The notes beneath the pieces are model-generated. The model saw only the letters and a list, made by a program, of their open reading frames with translations. It made no database searches and was not told where the DNA came from. From positions 26,803,089 to 26,867,088 of the forward strand of contig OZ020488.1 of assembly GCA_963971405.1 (NCBI GenBank): a stretch of 64,000 nucleotides of DNA. The letters are read 5' to 3'. The position numbers and the translations under genes are program-made. This document shows positions 48,190 to 60,600 of the stretch, in pieces; within the stretch, counting starts at the first letter, position 1, and each line of letters starts with the position of its first letter. The DNA comes from Psococerastis gibbosa. Its lineage: Eukaryota; Arthropoda; Insecta; Psocodea; Psocidae.

Positions 48190-48420
48190 ATTAGTAATTT
48201 TTAAAGGACTTTTTATGGACCTAGGCCTACTTTTCGTGGCCCATAGGTCCTTTGTCCAATGCTAACGACAGCGACCCCATGAATTTCGGACATTATTTGT
48301 ATTGTTTCCGTATGAATTTTTGGCCGTTGCCAAACTGGTACTCGTTCTCGATGTCAACCTACACCGGCTACAAGCGATAAGGGCAAGATGAGACAAGCTT
48401 GCCATTGACGCAGTGAAATA
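48190..48420 (+). repeat. Interspersed repeat, copy 1
   Basis: Shares TTTTTATGGAC-TAGGCCT, GACATTATTTGTATTGTTTC and TTGCCATTGAC-type blocks with 59815-60030. Possible retroposon. Confidence 0.5.
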
Positions 48421-48760
48421 GGTGAAATCATGACCATGCAAGTACAGATACTAGTCTAAAAATACAATAACTTAAAATTCGGGGAAAAAACTATTTTTTA
48501 TCATGCTATTTTGAACCTAAAAGAGTTGGAAACATTTCTTACAGAGGAGGCTTTCAGATTTTTTTCATAAAATAAGTAAAATCATAACCCGTCCGTTGAT
48601 GTTGATTAGTTATAAATGCCCATAACAACTTTATTTGGTGCGGTAGGTTTCTCAAAAAAATTGTAGAGGTTGTCATGGTTCAGAGTTCTCTCACCAGGCA
48701 AGGCAAGTAGTAAGTTTACGTAACATAGTAGGATACGTGATTGTATTGTATGAAGTTTTT

Positions 48761-49143
48761 TAGGTGCCCATTCCATTGACCGGCTAGGGCTATTTTCAAA
48801 ACGGTGACGTGGTAGCAGACACTCAAGACTTAGGTGGCGTTTCCATCGACCTCGCATTGCAGAATTGACGGAAATGTTTATTTTCCTCTATGCCATAGTT
48901 AAAATTGATCAATGATCATACAATAAAATCACAAACAAACAAACTAAAATTAAAAAATGGCTATGGATATGTTAATTACAAACATTTTAATAGATTTCTA
49001 TAAAAAGAAAAACAAACATTTCCGTCAATGTCACTTGCAATCTGCAATGCGAGGTCGGTGGAGATGCTACCTAAGTCTTGAGTGTCTGCTACCACGTCAC
49101 CGTTTTGGAAATAGCCCTAGCCGGTCAATGGAATGGGCGCCTA
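48761..49143. mobile_element. Foldback element, copy 4 (long)
   Basis: Body 48763-49141 with TA on both sides. Ends GGTGCCCATTCCATTGACC; contains GGTGACGTGGTAGCAGACAC and its inverse; the centre is the inverse of the (GTTT)n centre of copy 3. Confidence 0.75.
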
Positions 49144-49449
49144 ATCAAACACTTCGCATTAATGTCTTGCGGCTTCTACAACGTAAACGCTGAATTAATA
49201 AAAGATCAAACCCCTATTCTTATACAGTATACTTCCCCAAGGGTCAAGTCGGTATAACCATTGACTAAAGATAAAAGTACAATTTATTATTTGGAAAAAA
49301 TTCCTTTTTCAAGGAAATAAATTGATTTTTTACTTTTTTACGTTACATTTTTTTTAAATATTTAAAAAAAGGTTAATCGCATACACAAAATTTAATAAAT
49401 GTTTCCGATGGACCTCTTCAGTCACCTCAATGAGTAAATTAATACTTGT

Positions 49450-49550
49450 GCTGAGTTACGATACGTCTCCGATGTCCAATCGCATGGCATGTAGAGACTC
49501 GAACAAGTAAAAGCACGCTACCACCTTGCCATTGAAGTCGCAGACTGGGT
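49450..49550 (-). repeat. Possible second tRNA-like SINE head, copy 2
   Basis: On the minus strand AATGGCAAGGTGGTAGCGTG and TTGTTCGAGTCTCTACATG, resembling A and B boxes. Confidence 0.35.
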
Positions 49551-50390
49551 TTACCCCACCTACAATTTTTTTCCTTTTCAAGTACCAGTTAAATATAAAT
49601 AAAATATAAATAATTTTAAAAAAATGTAGTGGGTTCACGAGCAGAATGAAAATCCCGAAGTCTGTAGTTCTGAAACAAACTGAGCTTTAACCATGAAATT
49701 ACATATCGCTATAGGCCTACATTAAACATCAACCGGAGCCTGGCAACATGATCATAACAATGTGCAAAAGGCAAAGCAGTAAGCACAAGGAAAGGGTATA
49801 CATTTAAGAGAATGGGTGAAGGTTAATTCTCTAATATCGTTTAGTACAAAGGAATTAGGGGCATACAATTTTCAGACCTTAGCGTTAAGAGGGTTAAAGG
49901 ACCAGCGTCAATATTGGGCGATACTATTATCCTTCCTTGGCTGCTTGGGCCGTATTTAAATCGGTTACTTTGCATACAGAAACCTGGCAGGTAGCGGGCA
50001 GCATGTTGCGCGGGCGTCAGACAATGCATTGGGGTACCTTGACACAGTTGCTGGGTCAGAGGTCGGTTGGCCACCACGAACCAATTACTGAGATAGCTCC
50101 AATGAATCGGTACTGGATTATTGGGCCGATGACGTAGGTTCCGCCCGCTTCCGTGAACTTTGGCTTTCACAGCTGATGGATACCGTATACAACTAGAGGT
50201 GTTCGTCTCAACGATTAGAGGTTACCTACCTCAAGTTCAACCTTTATGATTGTTATGAAACAGCTAGAGAACTGGTTTGCTCAAAATTATTGTCTGTAAT
50301 TTAAAACTTAAGGTAGTGGAGGTATCTAATATTATGTTAATGATGATAGACAACATTTTCAGATGTACCCTAAAATAATAAATATTAATA

Positions 50391-50680
50391 AAGCTGCTGC
50401 ATATACACGATCCAACTTGGCCATACAAGTAGGTACAACTAAGTTGGACAACTTGGTTTGCCCGATTTCAATCGGATATACTCGTACCGACCCAAACGAT
50501 TAGACCAAATTGGCCAACTGAAATTGTTCTGTTTTCGTTAGATCTTCTTATATCTGCCACTCCAGTTTTTCGACAGGGATAGCAAACTTGCCAACCGAGT
50601 TGTACAACTTGGGCACACACGATCCAATCCGATTTGTGACCAAATTTCAACAAACAAGTTGAATCGTGTATTTGCAGCTT
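50391..50680. mobile_element. Short inverted-repeat element downstream of gene D
   Basis: Left AAGCTGCTGCATATACACGA, right inverse AAGCTGCAAATACACGATTC; internal AACTTGG motifs occur in both directions. MITE-like. Confidence 0.55.
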
Positions 50681-50800
50681 AATAATTCAATAATACCAAT
50701 TATACGCAAACTATTCCTATTTCCGATTGACTTATTAATTTTCAAACAGTGTATTAAGGATCACAAAATTGAAACTCGAAGAATTATCATCGCTCAATTT

Positions 50801-50806
50801 TTTATT
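50801..50806 (-). promoter_or_regulatory. Poly(A) signal of gene D
   Basis: AATAAA on the minus strand about 285 nt downstream of the gene D stop, a reasonable 3' UTR length. Confidence 0.5.
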
Positions 50807-51089
50807 AGGCAATTCAGTGAATAGAATAGAAACAAACATCCTTCGGCCCATTGCGAATAACTTCTTAAATTAATTTGGTAACTTTCATTACGTATGGGCG
50901 TTTCACATTGTGCATTTACACAATACACATCCATGCACTCGTACGGTAAGTCTACAGTGTAAAATGGAAGATCAACGATAAATTACTTGACATGACAGGA
51001 CTAGGATCTGCCGCAACCACAATCAGGTAGTTGTATTCACTTTTGATAATACTCATGGCACCCCCTGCACTCATACAATACATGCCTAC

Positions 51090-51624
51090 TTAAAATTGCG
51101 TTTGACTGGAATAGGAACCAAATGTAATGTCATGAGTAGGACTGCTGCTGCCTCTAGGAAGGGCGTATTGCTGAGCAAGACTGTCTAAATTCAGACCACG
51201 AGAAGATGGCTGTGGGCTTTCTCTGACAGGAGCAGGTCTGTGGACAGGGGCAGTTGGAAACGATGACTGTTGAGGGGCTCTGAAAACTGGCCCAGATGGG
51301 ACGGCACCGGGGATAGAGAGTCGAGGAGGTGTTGGGGGTGCACTCCTAGGGGGCACTGGGGCAGCGCCAGGGATGACCGCGCGTGGAGGGGCAGGACCTG
51401 GGGAGTATTGTTGCTGCTGATGCTGCTGGTGCTGCTGCTGCTGTTGATGGTGCTGAGGTCGAGCCACTGGTGCCGGAGCGGCGTATGCGTCTTCGTAATC
51501 AAACTGAACCTGAGGTTGTGGCTGAGGACGAGGACGAGGACGGGCGGCCTTAGGACGAGGTGCCGGCCTTTGAGGCTGCTGCTGCTGCAGTTGGTCTTCG
51601 TATTCGCAGTTGGCAGAAGTGGGT
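51090..51624 (-). CDS. Gene D exon 4 (low-complexity tail)
   Basis: Acceptor TCTGTTTCAG. It encodes 177 residues: Gln- and Pro/Arg-rich, then a His/Gln block made by CAG/CAC/CAT repeats, then Pro/Ala/Ser-rich, ending TAA at 51090. Confidence 0.88.
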
Positions 51625-54600
51625 CTGAAACAGATTCAAGACAGTTGACTTAAGAAACAGTAGTAAATAAGTAGGTAATAGATTACAATCTAGTTCCCAA
51701 GAATTTTCGACCGCTGGCAAACTTTTGTTTTCCAGCAATTACTTTCAGCATTTCTGCTTAAAGCAACCCTGTCAGCATGGGGGGAAGGGGAGGTGAGTCT
51801 GTTTCATAACTTGAGACACCCTCACCTCAGGAAGAAGGGTAATTGACTGACAGGGTGATTATAGTGGATTCCGAACCACTTGGGGAACATAGTAAAGGTG
51901 TCAAGAGTCAGTATCACCATTACTTAAGAGAGGTCGAAGGTTTGTGTCATGTAATAAAAAATTAGTGAGCATTTGTCAACAAATACCATAATTATATTTA
52001 GGGGGAAACCCCACGGGGGAGAGTTAATTCATGTCGGGGATATGAGTCTAATAACTGGCACTTACCCACAGGTTGTTTCATCAACTAAAGTTGGTGGAGG
52101 AACAGTGATGCCAGTGCCAGAGGGTTGAAATCCGTAGCGGTTGGCACCGTACTCTACAGTTCGGAGTTCACCTGTGTCATCCACGTACCCGTACTTTCCC
52201 ATAACCTCTCCTGTGGGCAGCTTGGTTTCGATTTTGAAAGAACCATCGGCTGCTTCATAGCCATATGTATAGGAGCCGTCGTCATTATGCCTAAAACAAT
52301 AAAATTTGTAACAAAACTATGAAGCTGTTTAACCTACAGCGTTCCATTACTTTCTGCTATATGCGTTAAATGCGTATATGTTCGATATGTGAGATAACCT
52401 TGGGTGGACGCTGGCAATATGGGCTCATCCAAGCCTCATTATTGCAGCACAGAATGTATGATATTTTTAGTTTATTCATGTAAACCTTTTTGAAAGAAAT
52501 ACTTCCTTCTTTGCGCTTTTGCATAGGCATAGGGGAGGGCCGAGGGGGATCAAGAGCAAGGAAGACAGTTATATGAAGGTAATCATCCGACCACTAGTCG
52601 CCACCTATGGGTGTAATACATGGATCGTGCTAGCTCGGAGAAGTGAGGAGTAACTGAATCACTGGGGGCGCAGGATTCTTCACAGAATTTATGTGCGGAA
52701 ACGGAGTGTAGCGCATACGCAGGAACGCAGAGCTGTGTACCCCCTACGATGAGCCTACCATTGTGGTTGAGGTCAATAAAGGTCACGTCAAGGTCAAGGG
52801 ACACATGCCAAGCGAGAAGAGCCCTGCAAAAGAAACCTCAAGGCCGAAGAAGGGTGGGCAAACTGAGCCTACGAAAGCAGAACGGCGTGGCGCTGAGAGG
52901 GCTCGGCGTCCGTGACTGGCATCGCAGGGCGCTGAACTGGGCGGACTGGCGGGATGTTTTGGTCTTCTGGAGCTACATGGGCTGTAGCACCACGGGCTAA
53001 TTTAAGTAAATATGGGGGACTTACTGTATGTGAACCGTCAAGCGTCAGATCAATTGAAAAAGGGGGTTGTCTTCATTTAACCTTGCCGCTTACTTCAGCA
53101 GGTTCGCCGGTTTCGCAATAATGAATGGTTAGATTTTTGGTGGGCGTCAGTTTAAACCAGACAGTTAAGGTGCATGCAATGATGCAGCAAAACGTTGTGA
53201 CCAATATTAAGCTGGGAGCTTCGTTTACGCCATAAGCTTAATACAGTCAAAATAAAGCTATTAGGCCTAAGATTGTCAGGGATTCAAGGTCAAGTTCGCA
53301 GAAACTACTGCCTTTATTCCATTGCGTCGGCTGCATGTTTGATTGTTTTTTTGCTTTTTTGCAACCCTACAAACTCGGTCGCATTTCCTTTGACCACCTT
53401 TGCCGTTTCTTTTGACATTTCCCTAGGCGTTGCATCCGGCTTTACTTAGCTTATCATATTTTATTATCTTTGGTTTAAATATGCTACGATTCAATTTCGA
53501 GTAGAATTAAACGGGGCATAGTGGTAGCTTGATCATGCGATCGGTGAACTGTTGTAACTCAACACAGGTATTACTTGCAGAGAGGCGACTAAAGAGGTTA
53601 ATTGGACACATTCATGAAATTGTTTGTATGCAAATAATCTTTTTTTTTAAATTTTAGATTTATTTCAGATCGGTAGTGACGGTGCAACGCGAGAGAAACT
53701 ACAGCCAGTAGTAGAACTACCAATGTATATTGGTATTGAACGTATTCTACACCAAAAAATAACAATATTCTGTCTGGCCAATTGAACCCCACCGAATTTT
53801 CCGCTAAAATTTAATTTGGAACTGTGAACAGTTGCATGCGGTCCTTGTGAGAGTTTCCTTGGTGGCATCGTGGAGCTTGGGGAACATCTTAGGGAGAAAT
53901 TGCATGCAGTTCCGAATTGTAGGAATCATCAGGCTCAGTGAGAATAGTGGATTGGGCGTGGTTCGACTTGAGGTATTTATTGGCCTGCAAGGTCTTGAGA
54001 GTGTTCATGGCCGAAGTAATCATAAGAGGTGTTTCATTCGTCACATTATTTTCTGTAGCCTACATATCCGGCACCTCTGACCATAGTGACTAATCATAAA
54101 GGAATATTACAGGTATAAAACATGAAAGAATGCTTGATGTCTATGATTTTATTTCGTGGCTGACAGATATACAGTGCAATAACAATCCAGGTACAAAGAA
54201 ATGCAAAGATTTCCAGATTTCCAGAAGCGAGACTTTCGCGGGATAAAGTTGTTGTTACCGAGTTTTAAAATTCACATTTTAGACTACCGTATACAGGGTG
54301 TTCCAAACCACACAGACACCCCATTTATTTTATCTACCTATAGGATATTATGGTTTTCCAAGTTTGTATAAATATGACAATGAAAGCCCTTCAAATTGTC
54401 TATCATTTAACATAATAGGTAATCATTATCATGCGCCTTAAGGTATGGGTCAGTTACTTTCGGGGGGAAACGAAGACGTTTGAGCTAATTTTTTTCAAAC
54501 GCCAACACTTCATTTTATTTATAACTTTACTTTAAGTCAATTGCTGGCAGAGCATTTCCAAGGGCTTTCATTTGATGCAAATAATACACTTTCACAGAGC

Positions 54601-57600
54601 CGGAAAAGTCGATTAAACCTGGCGCCCGTACCGTTGAAGCCAGGTTTTTGAAAATGTCATGAAAAAATTCACAATTTGCAGTATAGATCTAGCACAAGTC
54701 ACAATTCCATCAAGAATATCCAGTGAAACGGCGCAACGTTATCTAAGACGTTTATGCCAGTTGTACATGAATCTTAATAATAGAGTAATAAATAGAACTT
54801 TCATTTGATGTGCAACATGACTAATCTTTATCTCATTATCTCATTCATTTGTAAAGATTTATGCACCCTCAGTAATTCCCCTTCCCGGCCACCAAAAAAA
54901 TTATTTAATTCTGCCAAAAGATAGTTTGTTATCAAAATTCCTCATAATAACCGAGAAAATGGTTTACTGGAACACCTACAGCATTTTCGAAAGATTTAAG
55001 CTCAATAATAAGTTACCATAGGGTACGAGTAATATAATATCTGGCCTACTATAATTTATCATCAAAATCAAATTTCTTAACGCGGGTAATCATGGCAGAG
55101 ATTCCTGGTACAGTTCTCACAAGATAATAACATGGACCTTCTGGAATTCATTTACTCTTGAAACAATGGGTAGGCAACAATCATAAGGATCAACATGTAA
55201 TTTGCTGTGAATAGGTTGCCGCAACCGGTGTCAAAACATCATTTGCATTTCTGGAGTGGGTTACCCTCAGTCCCTCACGGATTCAGTTAACAACCTATAC
55301 GGAGTTTAGTGGGAGACCCTAGTTTAGGGTGCGAAAAATATCCATGAGCATAGCATAAGATTTCATAACAGTGAATCCTATGGAAGCAATGCCGTAGCCA
55401 AGGGGGGGGGGGTTCATGGGGGTAAACCCCCCCCCCCCCTCCCGAAATGAAATGGCTTGATACTTGATAGAATCGGATTTTGAGACGAAACATAATAAAA
55501 ACTACTACCGGTACGTAATATCCATTGAAATTTCTGAACCACCCCCCCCCCCCCGAAAAAAATCTGGCTACGACCTTGTCTGGGAGCATGGCATTTCCAA
55601 AATAAAAATAAATAAAAATCCCCTTAAAATGATGAGTTAGCCGGGTATAGTGTATAGTTGGTAGATTAGATTAGATTAGAATATGGAGCGTTAGGTTGAG
55701 GGTCCAAACACGAAGTAGAAAGAAAAAATTCCGCCTGACCTTGATTCCTCCAACCCTAATGGGTACGTTACCTTCATAAGTAACGAAAACAACCGCTGCC
55801 GGGCTTGTTGCTGACCACAACATCCCAGCAAATAAAGCAGTGGTCAAGAAAGAGGATCATCTACTAGTCCTCGCGAGCCTATAGACTGTCATTGGCCACA
55901 GTGTTGGTTGAACACAATGTAATAAGTTCTATGAAAGACAAACAGGCAGGTGGATTGCAAAGCGCCACATACCAAATACGAATTACGCTCAGATAGGCTA
56001 GTAGTCACTCGGCTAGTAGGTGCTGATCTAATTTCGACAAGAATACCTCCGGCGCATAAGACGTTACGTAAAACTTGTCACCTCGTTGTAGTTTCCACGA
56101 ACTGAAAGAACCGTGCGAGATGCCATTATCTGTTCATTAAGTTCGAAATACATTGGATTAGTGTCCTCTATTTTTCGTTACTGGCTATCGTTAGCGCCTT
56201 TCTTTTAGCCTGAGAAGCGTAGACTTTCCCCGATTGATATTATCTGACAGTTTAACACCTATTTGACTTTCAGACGTGGTCTGGTCTGGTACGCCATTCT
56301 GGTCGTGTATATCAGTTGAAAGCCATGGTCACACATTTTTATATTGACTTGGCCTTATGCCTACATTGCTACCTCATACGTAGTTAAGGGCTTGACTATA
56401 AATTGAGCGTTGAACGTACTTCTATACGTTAATTTATTGTTCTATTAAAATAATTTTTAATTTAATAATTTAATGACTGTTCCTTTGTATCGTGCAGTAC
56501 AATCGATTAAAAAGAATGCAGGTTCACCCGATTTTCCAGCTTTAAGCAGTTCATTAATACTTAATAGTGATGTAATTTGTAAATCACAAATATAATCAAG
56601 GTTATTACTTATTAGCGACTTATTAGAATACATACAAGTTTGGGGTTTGGTGGTTAAACATATAGCGTGGGGATAACCACTACATATTTTTTGGCGGTTC
56701 TGCAGAAGTGGAGAATCTCTGACACCCGAGCGTCATTTAAACAGAAACTGTGCAATATTTAGTAAGATAGGCCTACCGTAATGTAATTTATGATTTTTCG
56801 AGCACAGAAGACTGTGCTTAATCCTAGTGGAGGCATAAAGCAATAACTATCCTTTATCCTGTACTATTTCGAAAATGAGTCGGCACTTTGTTGATGATAC
56901 ATCATAATTAATATCCAGTACGGACCCTAATGCACAGAATCATCGCCTAGGCAGCGACTGATGTCTATAGCGGATAGGGTAGAGTTGAAGGTTACCGTTG
57001 GGTCTAAAAAATGAACTTGTTTTTTAAGAATTGCAAGGCGAAAGGAAAACTAAATTTTATAAGCCAGGAAAATAACAAGATAGCCGTACGGTATATAAAA
57101 ACATCTCGTTAGACTATTTGTGGAGAGATTTTATGTGAAGTACGGTATGAAATAAATTAGTACTATTTAATAAAATTTAATTCTAATATTGCTTTAATGC
57201 CACCACTTCCTTTCGAATATCCTTTTTTGATTATTGTACGTTTGGGGACACGGTCGATCCCTCCTGTTTTAGGTACCTATTCCGCAAAGACCCCCCCCCC
57301 CTGAAAATAAGATCGTGCACATGTGGTAGTCTACACATTCCTTAGAACCCCAGAAACACCCCGAACATACTCATGTTCTATTTTAATGCTACAGATTCAA
57401 TTAAATCAATCTTAGATATTATCCTTCGTGCGCTCAGACGGTGTAAAATTCTGTGAATGTTCGCACGGGTACACTAGTCTATGTTATATTAAACAAAAAT
57501 TCTTATTGGAAAATACTATGCTTATCATATTAATGAAAATACGATATAGACCTAATTTATATAGGACAGGTCCTCAATTGGATCTTCTTGACGGCTAACC

Positions 57601-60600
57601 AAAAATACTACCCTTGTCCAGTTCCTAATAAATTAAATTTCCCCCAATAAGCTTAATCACGGTAACTGTTTCTGCTATTCATAACAACGCATCCTACAAA
57701 TGCTCCAGGTAGCAGGTAAACAAGGTAGTATCCGTTACTGCAATATTGAAGTTATGCTACACGGTACCGATAGGTTAGAGTTCGTACAGGTTCTGTATGG
57801 TAGGCTACTTCAAAAGCATACCCAGATAATTGCAGGGTTCATTCACGGTAGGTTTATACGCTTATACCTAGCTATAGGTCCGTACCGTACCTACTGCAAT
57901 ACAAAAATATTATTACAAAAACTAGAATAGAAAAAAGAATTATCAAGACTGGGTGTAGCCAGCTATGGGCGCAATATCCCCATTAACCTATATCCCCGCA
58001 ACGAAATGTAGTATATGGCCTGGCGTCTGGACACGGAGAGTGTGGCTCCTAAAGTAGAGTCCATGTTTTTTTACTATTCAAATACATATGGCGACTTCCT
58101 TCGGATCCCACTTCCCTCAGCTTTTCCAACCCCCTTTACACCCCTTACAATTTTTTACCTTACTTATTTACCAGAAATTTACAGGCTTCGCCAGTTTATT
58201 GCTGCAACAAACTTGGTAGTGTACCCAGAACTGGCAGGGGAACATGGTGGGGCATGATAACGCGTGGAGGCTGTATCACTCAGTTTACATGCGGGTCGAG
58301 TCCTGGTCACCACCGAATTAATCGTGTGGCTTTACTATGTTCCGCAGGTGGTTCGGAATCCAATATAATCAGGAAATCCACCCTGTCAGTTAACTCCCCT
58401 TCTCCCCAGGGCGAAGGAGTCTGCCTAAAGGGACTTAGGGTGCCTCAAGTTAATGAACAGACTCACTCCCCCCCCCCCAGACTGACAGGGTTGCTTAAAA
58501 GCAGAAATGCTGGAAATAGACGTTGGAAAAGAAACATAGAGTAGAGGTCTAATACGTACTGGATGAATGATCTCACAGGCTGGGTCCCACCATCGCTCGA
58601 ATGTCGGTAAAGAATATTTGACGACACCGCTAGACATTGGAAGATTGCGGTGCTCTACTAGCTACCAGTATGCCGTATCGAGACTACAAGCAATGATAGC
58701 CTTTTATCAAATAGTGAAAAAAATACTACAATACCAGACTCTTTATTTTGGAAGGCCTAAATATATTAATTTTATAATGATAGGCTACGTCCACTTCTGG
58801 CTATCCCCACCTAATAATGCGTCCCCGCCTGCAGAAGGCTTGAGCGGCAAAAGCCCGACCTACTGGGACCACTCGTTTAGCCTTTGGACAGCAGTGACTC
58901 CGCGAGAATGCAGGAACCAGAGCAGATCATTGCTGTCTCAAGGTCAGCAAGTTTAAGGCGTCTGCATTATATCCATAATTTCCGTAAAATGTCTCTGTTA
59001 GGATGGGCGCTTTGTCCTTTGATTAATCGTTTAAAACTGGAGCGAAACGCGTCCTACGATTGCAACGTATATTAATTAGCCCCTACTCAATTTTATCGTG
59101 GGCCCAGGTCTAAGGTTGACCATGTTAGTGACCTCGATCTAATAACATGTTTGGTGTGGCCGGTGCAGTCAACTATAATATTGTGCAAGTATAGGCTCTA
59201 TTTATATAGCAGGTAGTAATGAGAGGCTATCCATTACAAAATTTATAAAACTTTTAAAAAACGAATAAAAAATTTCTGCAATTTTCTTTCATAGAATTGT
59301 TGTTTTTCGCTATTTTTCTATATCTATATATATATAAGTAAATTAATGTAAATCTTCATTACAGTATTACATATTAAACAGATATAATTTAGCACTGGTG
59401 GTTCTGAGGGGTACCGATAGGATTTTCCCGTGATGGGCCCCTCAAACTTATTAATTAATTAATAAAAAATAATAATTAATTACAGTACTAATGCCAATAG
59501 ACTGCATTAAATTTAATAGGCCTACTGAGGACTAAAAACGTGGAGCTTACCCCTGCTTTGTATGCCTTCATCCAACAAACTAGACTTTTCGCTTATGCAA
59601 TCGTTGAGGGGTTCAAACTGAAAAATCTTGCGGAGTACTTTATGCTTATTGTTGTTCAATATAATATTCATTCATTCATAAGGTACAAGGTACAATGAAG
59701 TGTAGCTCGATCTGGCCTTTGTCGCTACATTTCCACGAAATTTTCCAAAACTACAAGCAGTTTGAGTGGCCACGTCATTTAACGCACTATTATCAAGATT
59801 ATTATTGTATTATTATATTGAAAGGTTTTTTTTATGGACGTAGGCCTGTAGGCCTACTTGTATTGTATTGAATTCTTGCCCTGTCAACGACCCCATCGGT
59901 TTTAGGACATTATTTGTATTGTTTCCGAATGAATTTCTAGCCATTGGTTCACTCCTATGGCAATGGACACACTCAGACGGATATGCTTACCATTGACATT
60001 GTAGCAGGTGATCAGGTCAGCTAATAGCCAACCTACAATACTATAATAGTAAATTGACTGGATATCGGATTACGTATACGTACATACCATATATCGTGCG
60101 TATACGAGTACATACGATGCATATACAGTATACAGGTAATTGACAGATTATTGTGGTTATGGTCAATTAATCATTAAAATATGCGTACAAATACAATTAA
60201 TTTGTGTAATGGTGACATACTCGTACAGATATAAAATAGCCCGACTGATCGCCGATAGCTGTGCTTATGTAATGGTAGTTGTTTGTTATGTCCTTGATTT
60301 TGCATTAGATTAGAATGCCTTATCTTTCAACAGGGAAGTGAATTGGAACCTAGTCTCAAAAGAAAGGTAAATGGAAAATGTTAAAAAGGAATATTTCATA
60401 TAGCTTAATGAATGAGGCTGACGGGCAAAAGCCCGAGACTACGTTGAATTCTACCAACCAAGCGGCTTACCATTCGCTGATAAACCCGAAAATCTATTAA
60501 ATCTGGTAAATTATGCATTACAACCACTTGCATTAGTTAATTTTGTCTTACAATTTCCGCCCCCCCCCCTTATTTACGACTGGACACATTGGGACATTTC

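Larger units (their letters stand above)
40150..50800. other. Intergenic region between genes C and D
   Basis: Apart from the listed elements (40.5, 41.7, 44.1, 45.9, 48.8 and 50.4 kb) I see no supported gene. ORFs of up to 114 codons here lack recognisable motifs. Confidence 0.55.

Noticed and set aside
49841..50170. 109-codon minus ORF
   Set aside because: No recognisable motif; comparable ORF on the other strand; likely a chance ORF in less AT-rich DNA.
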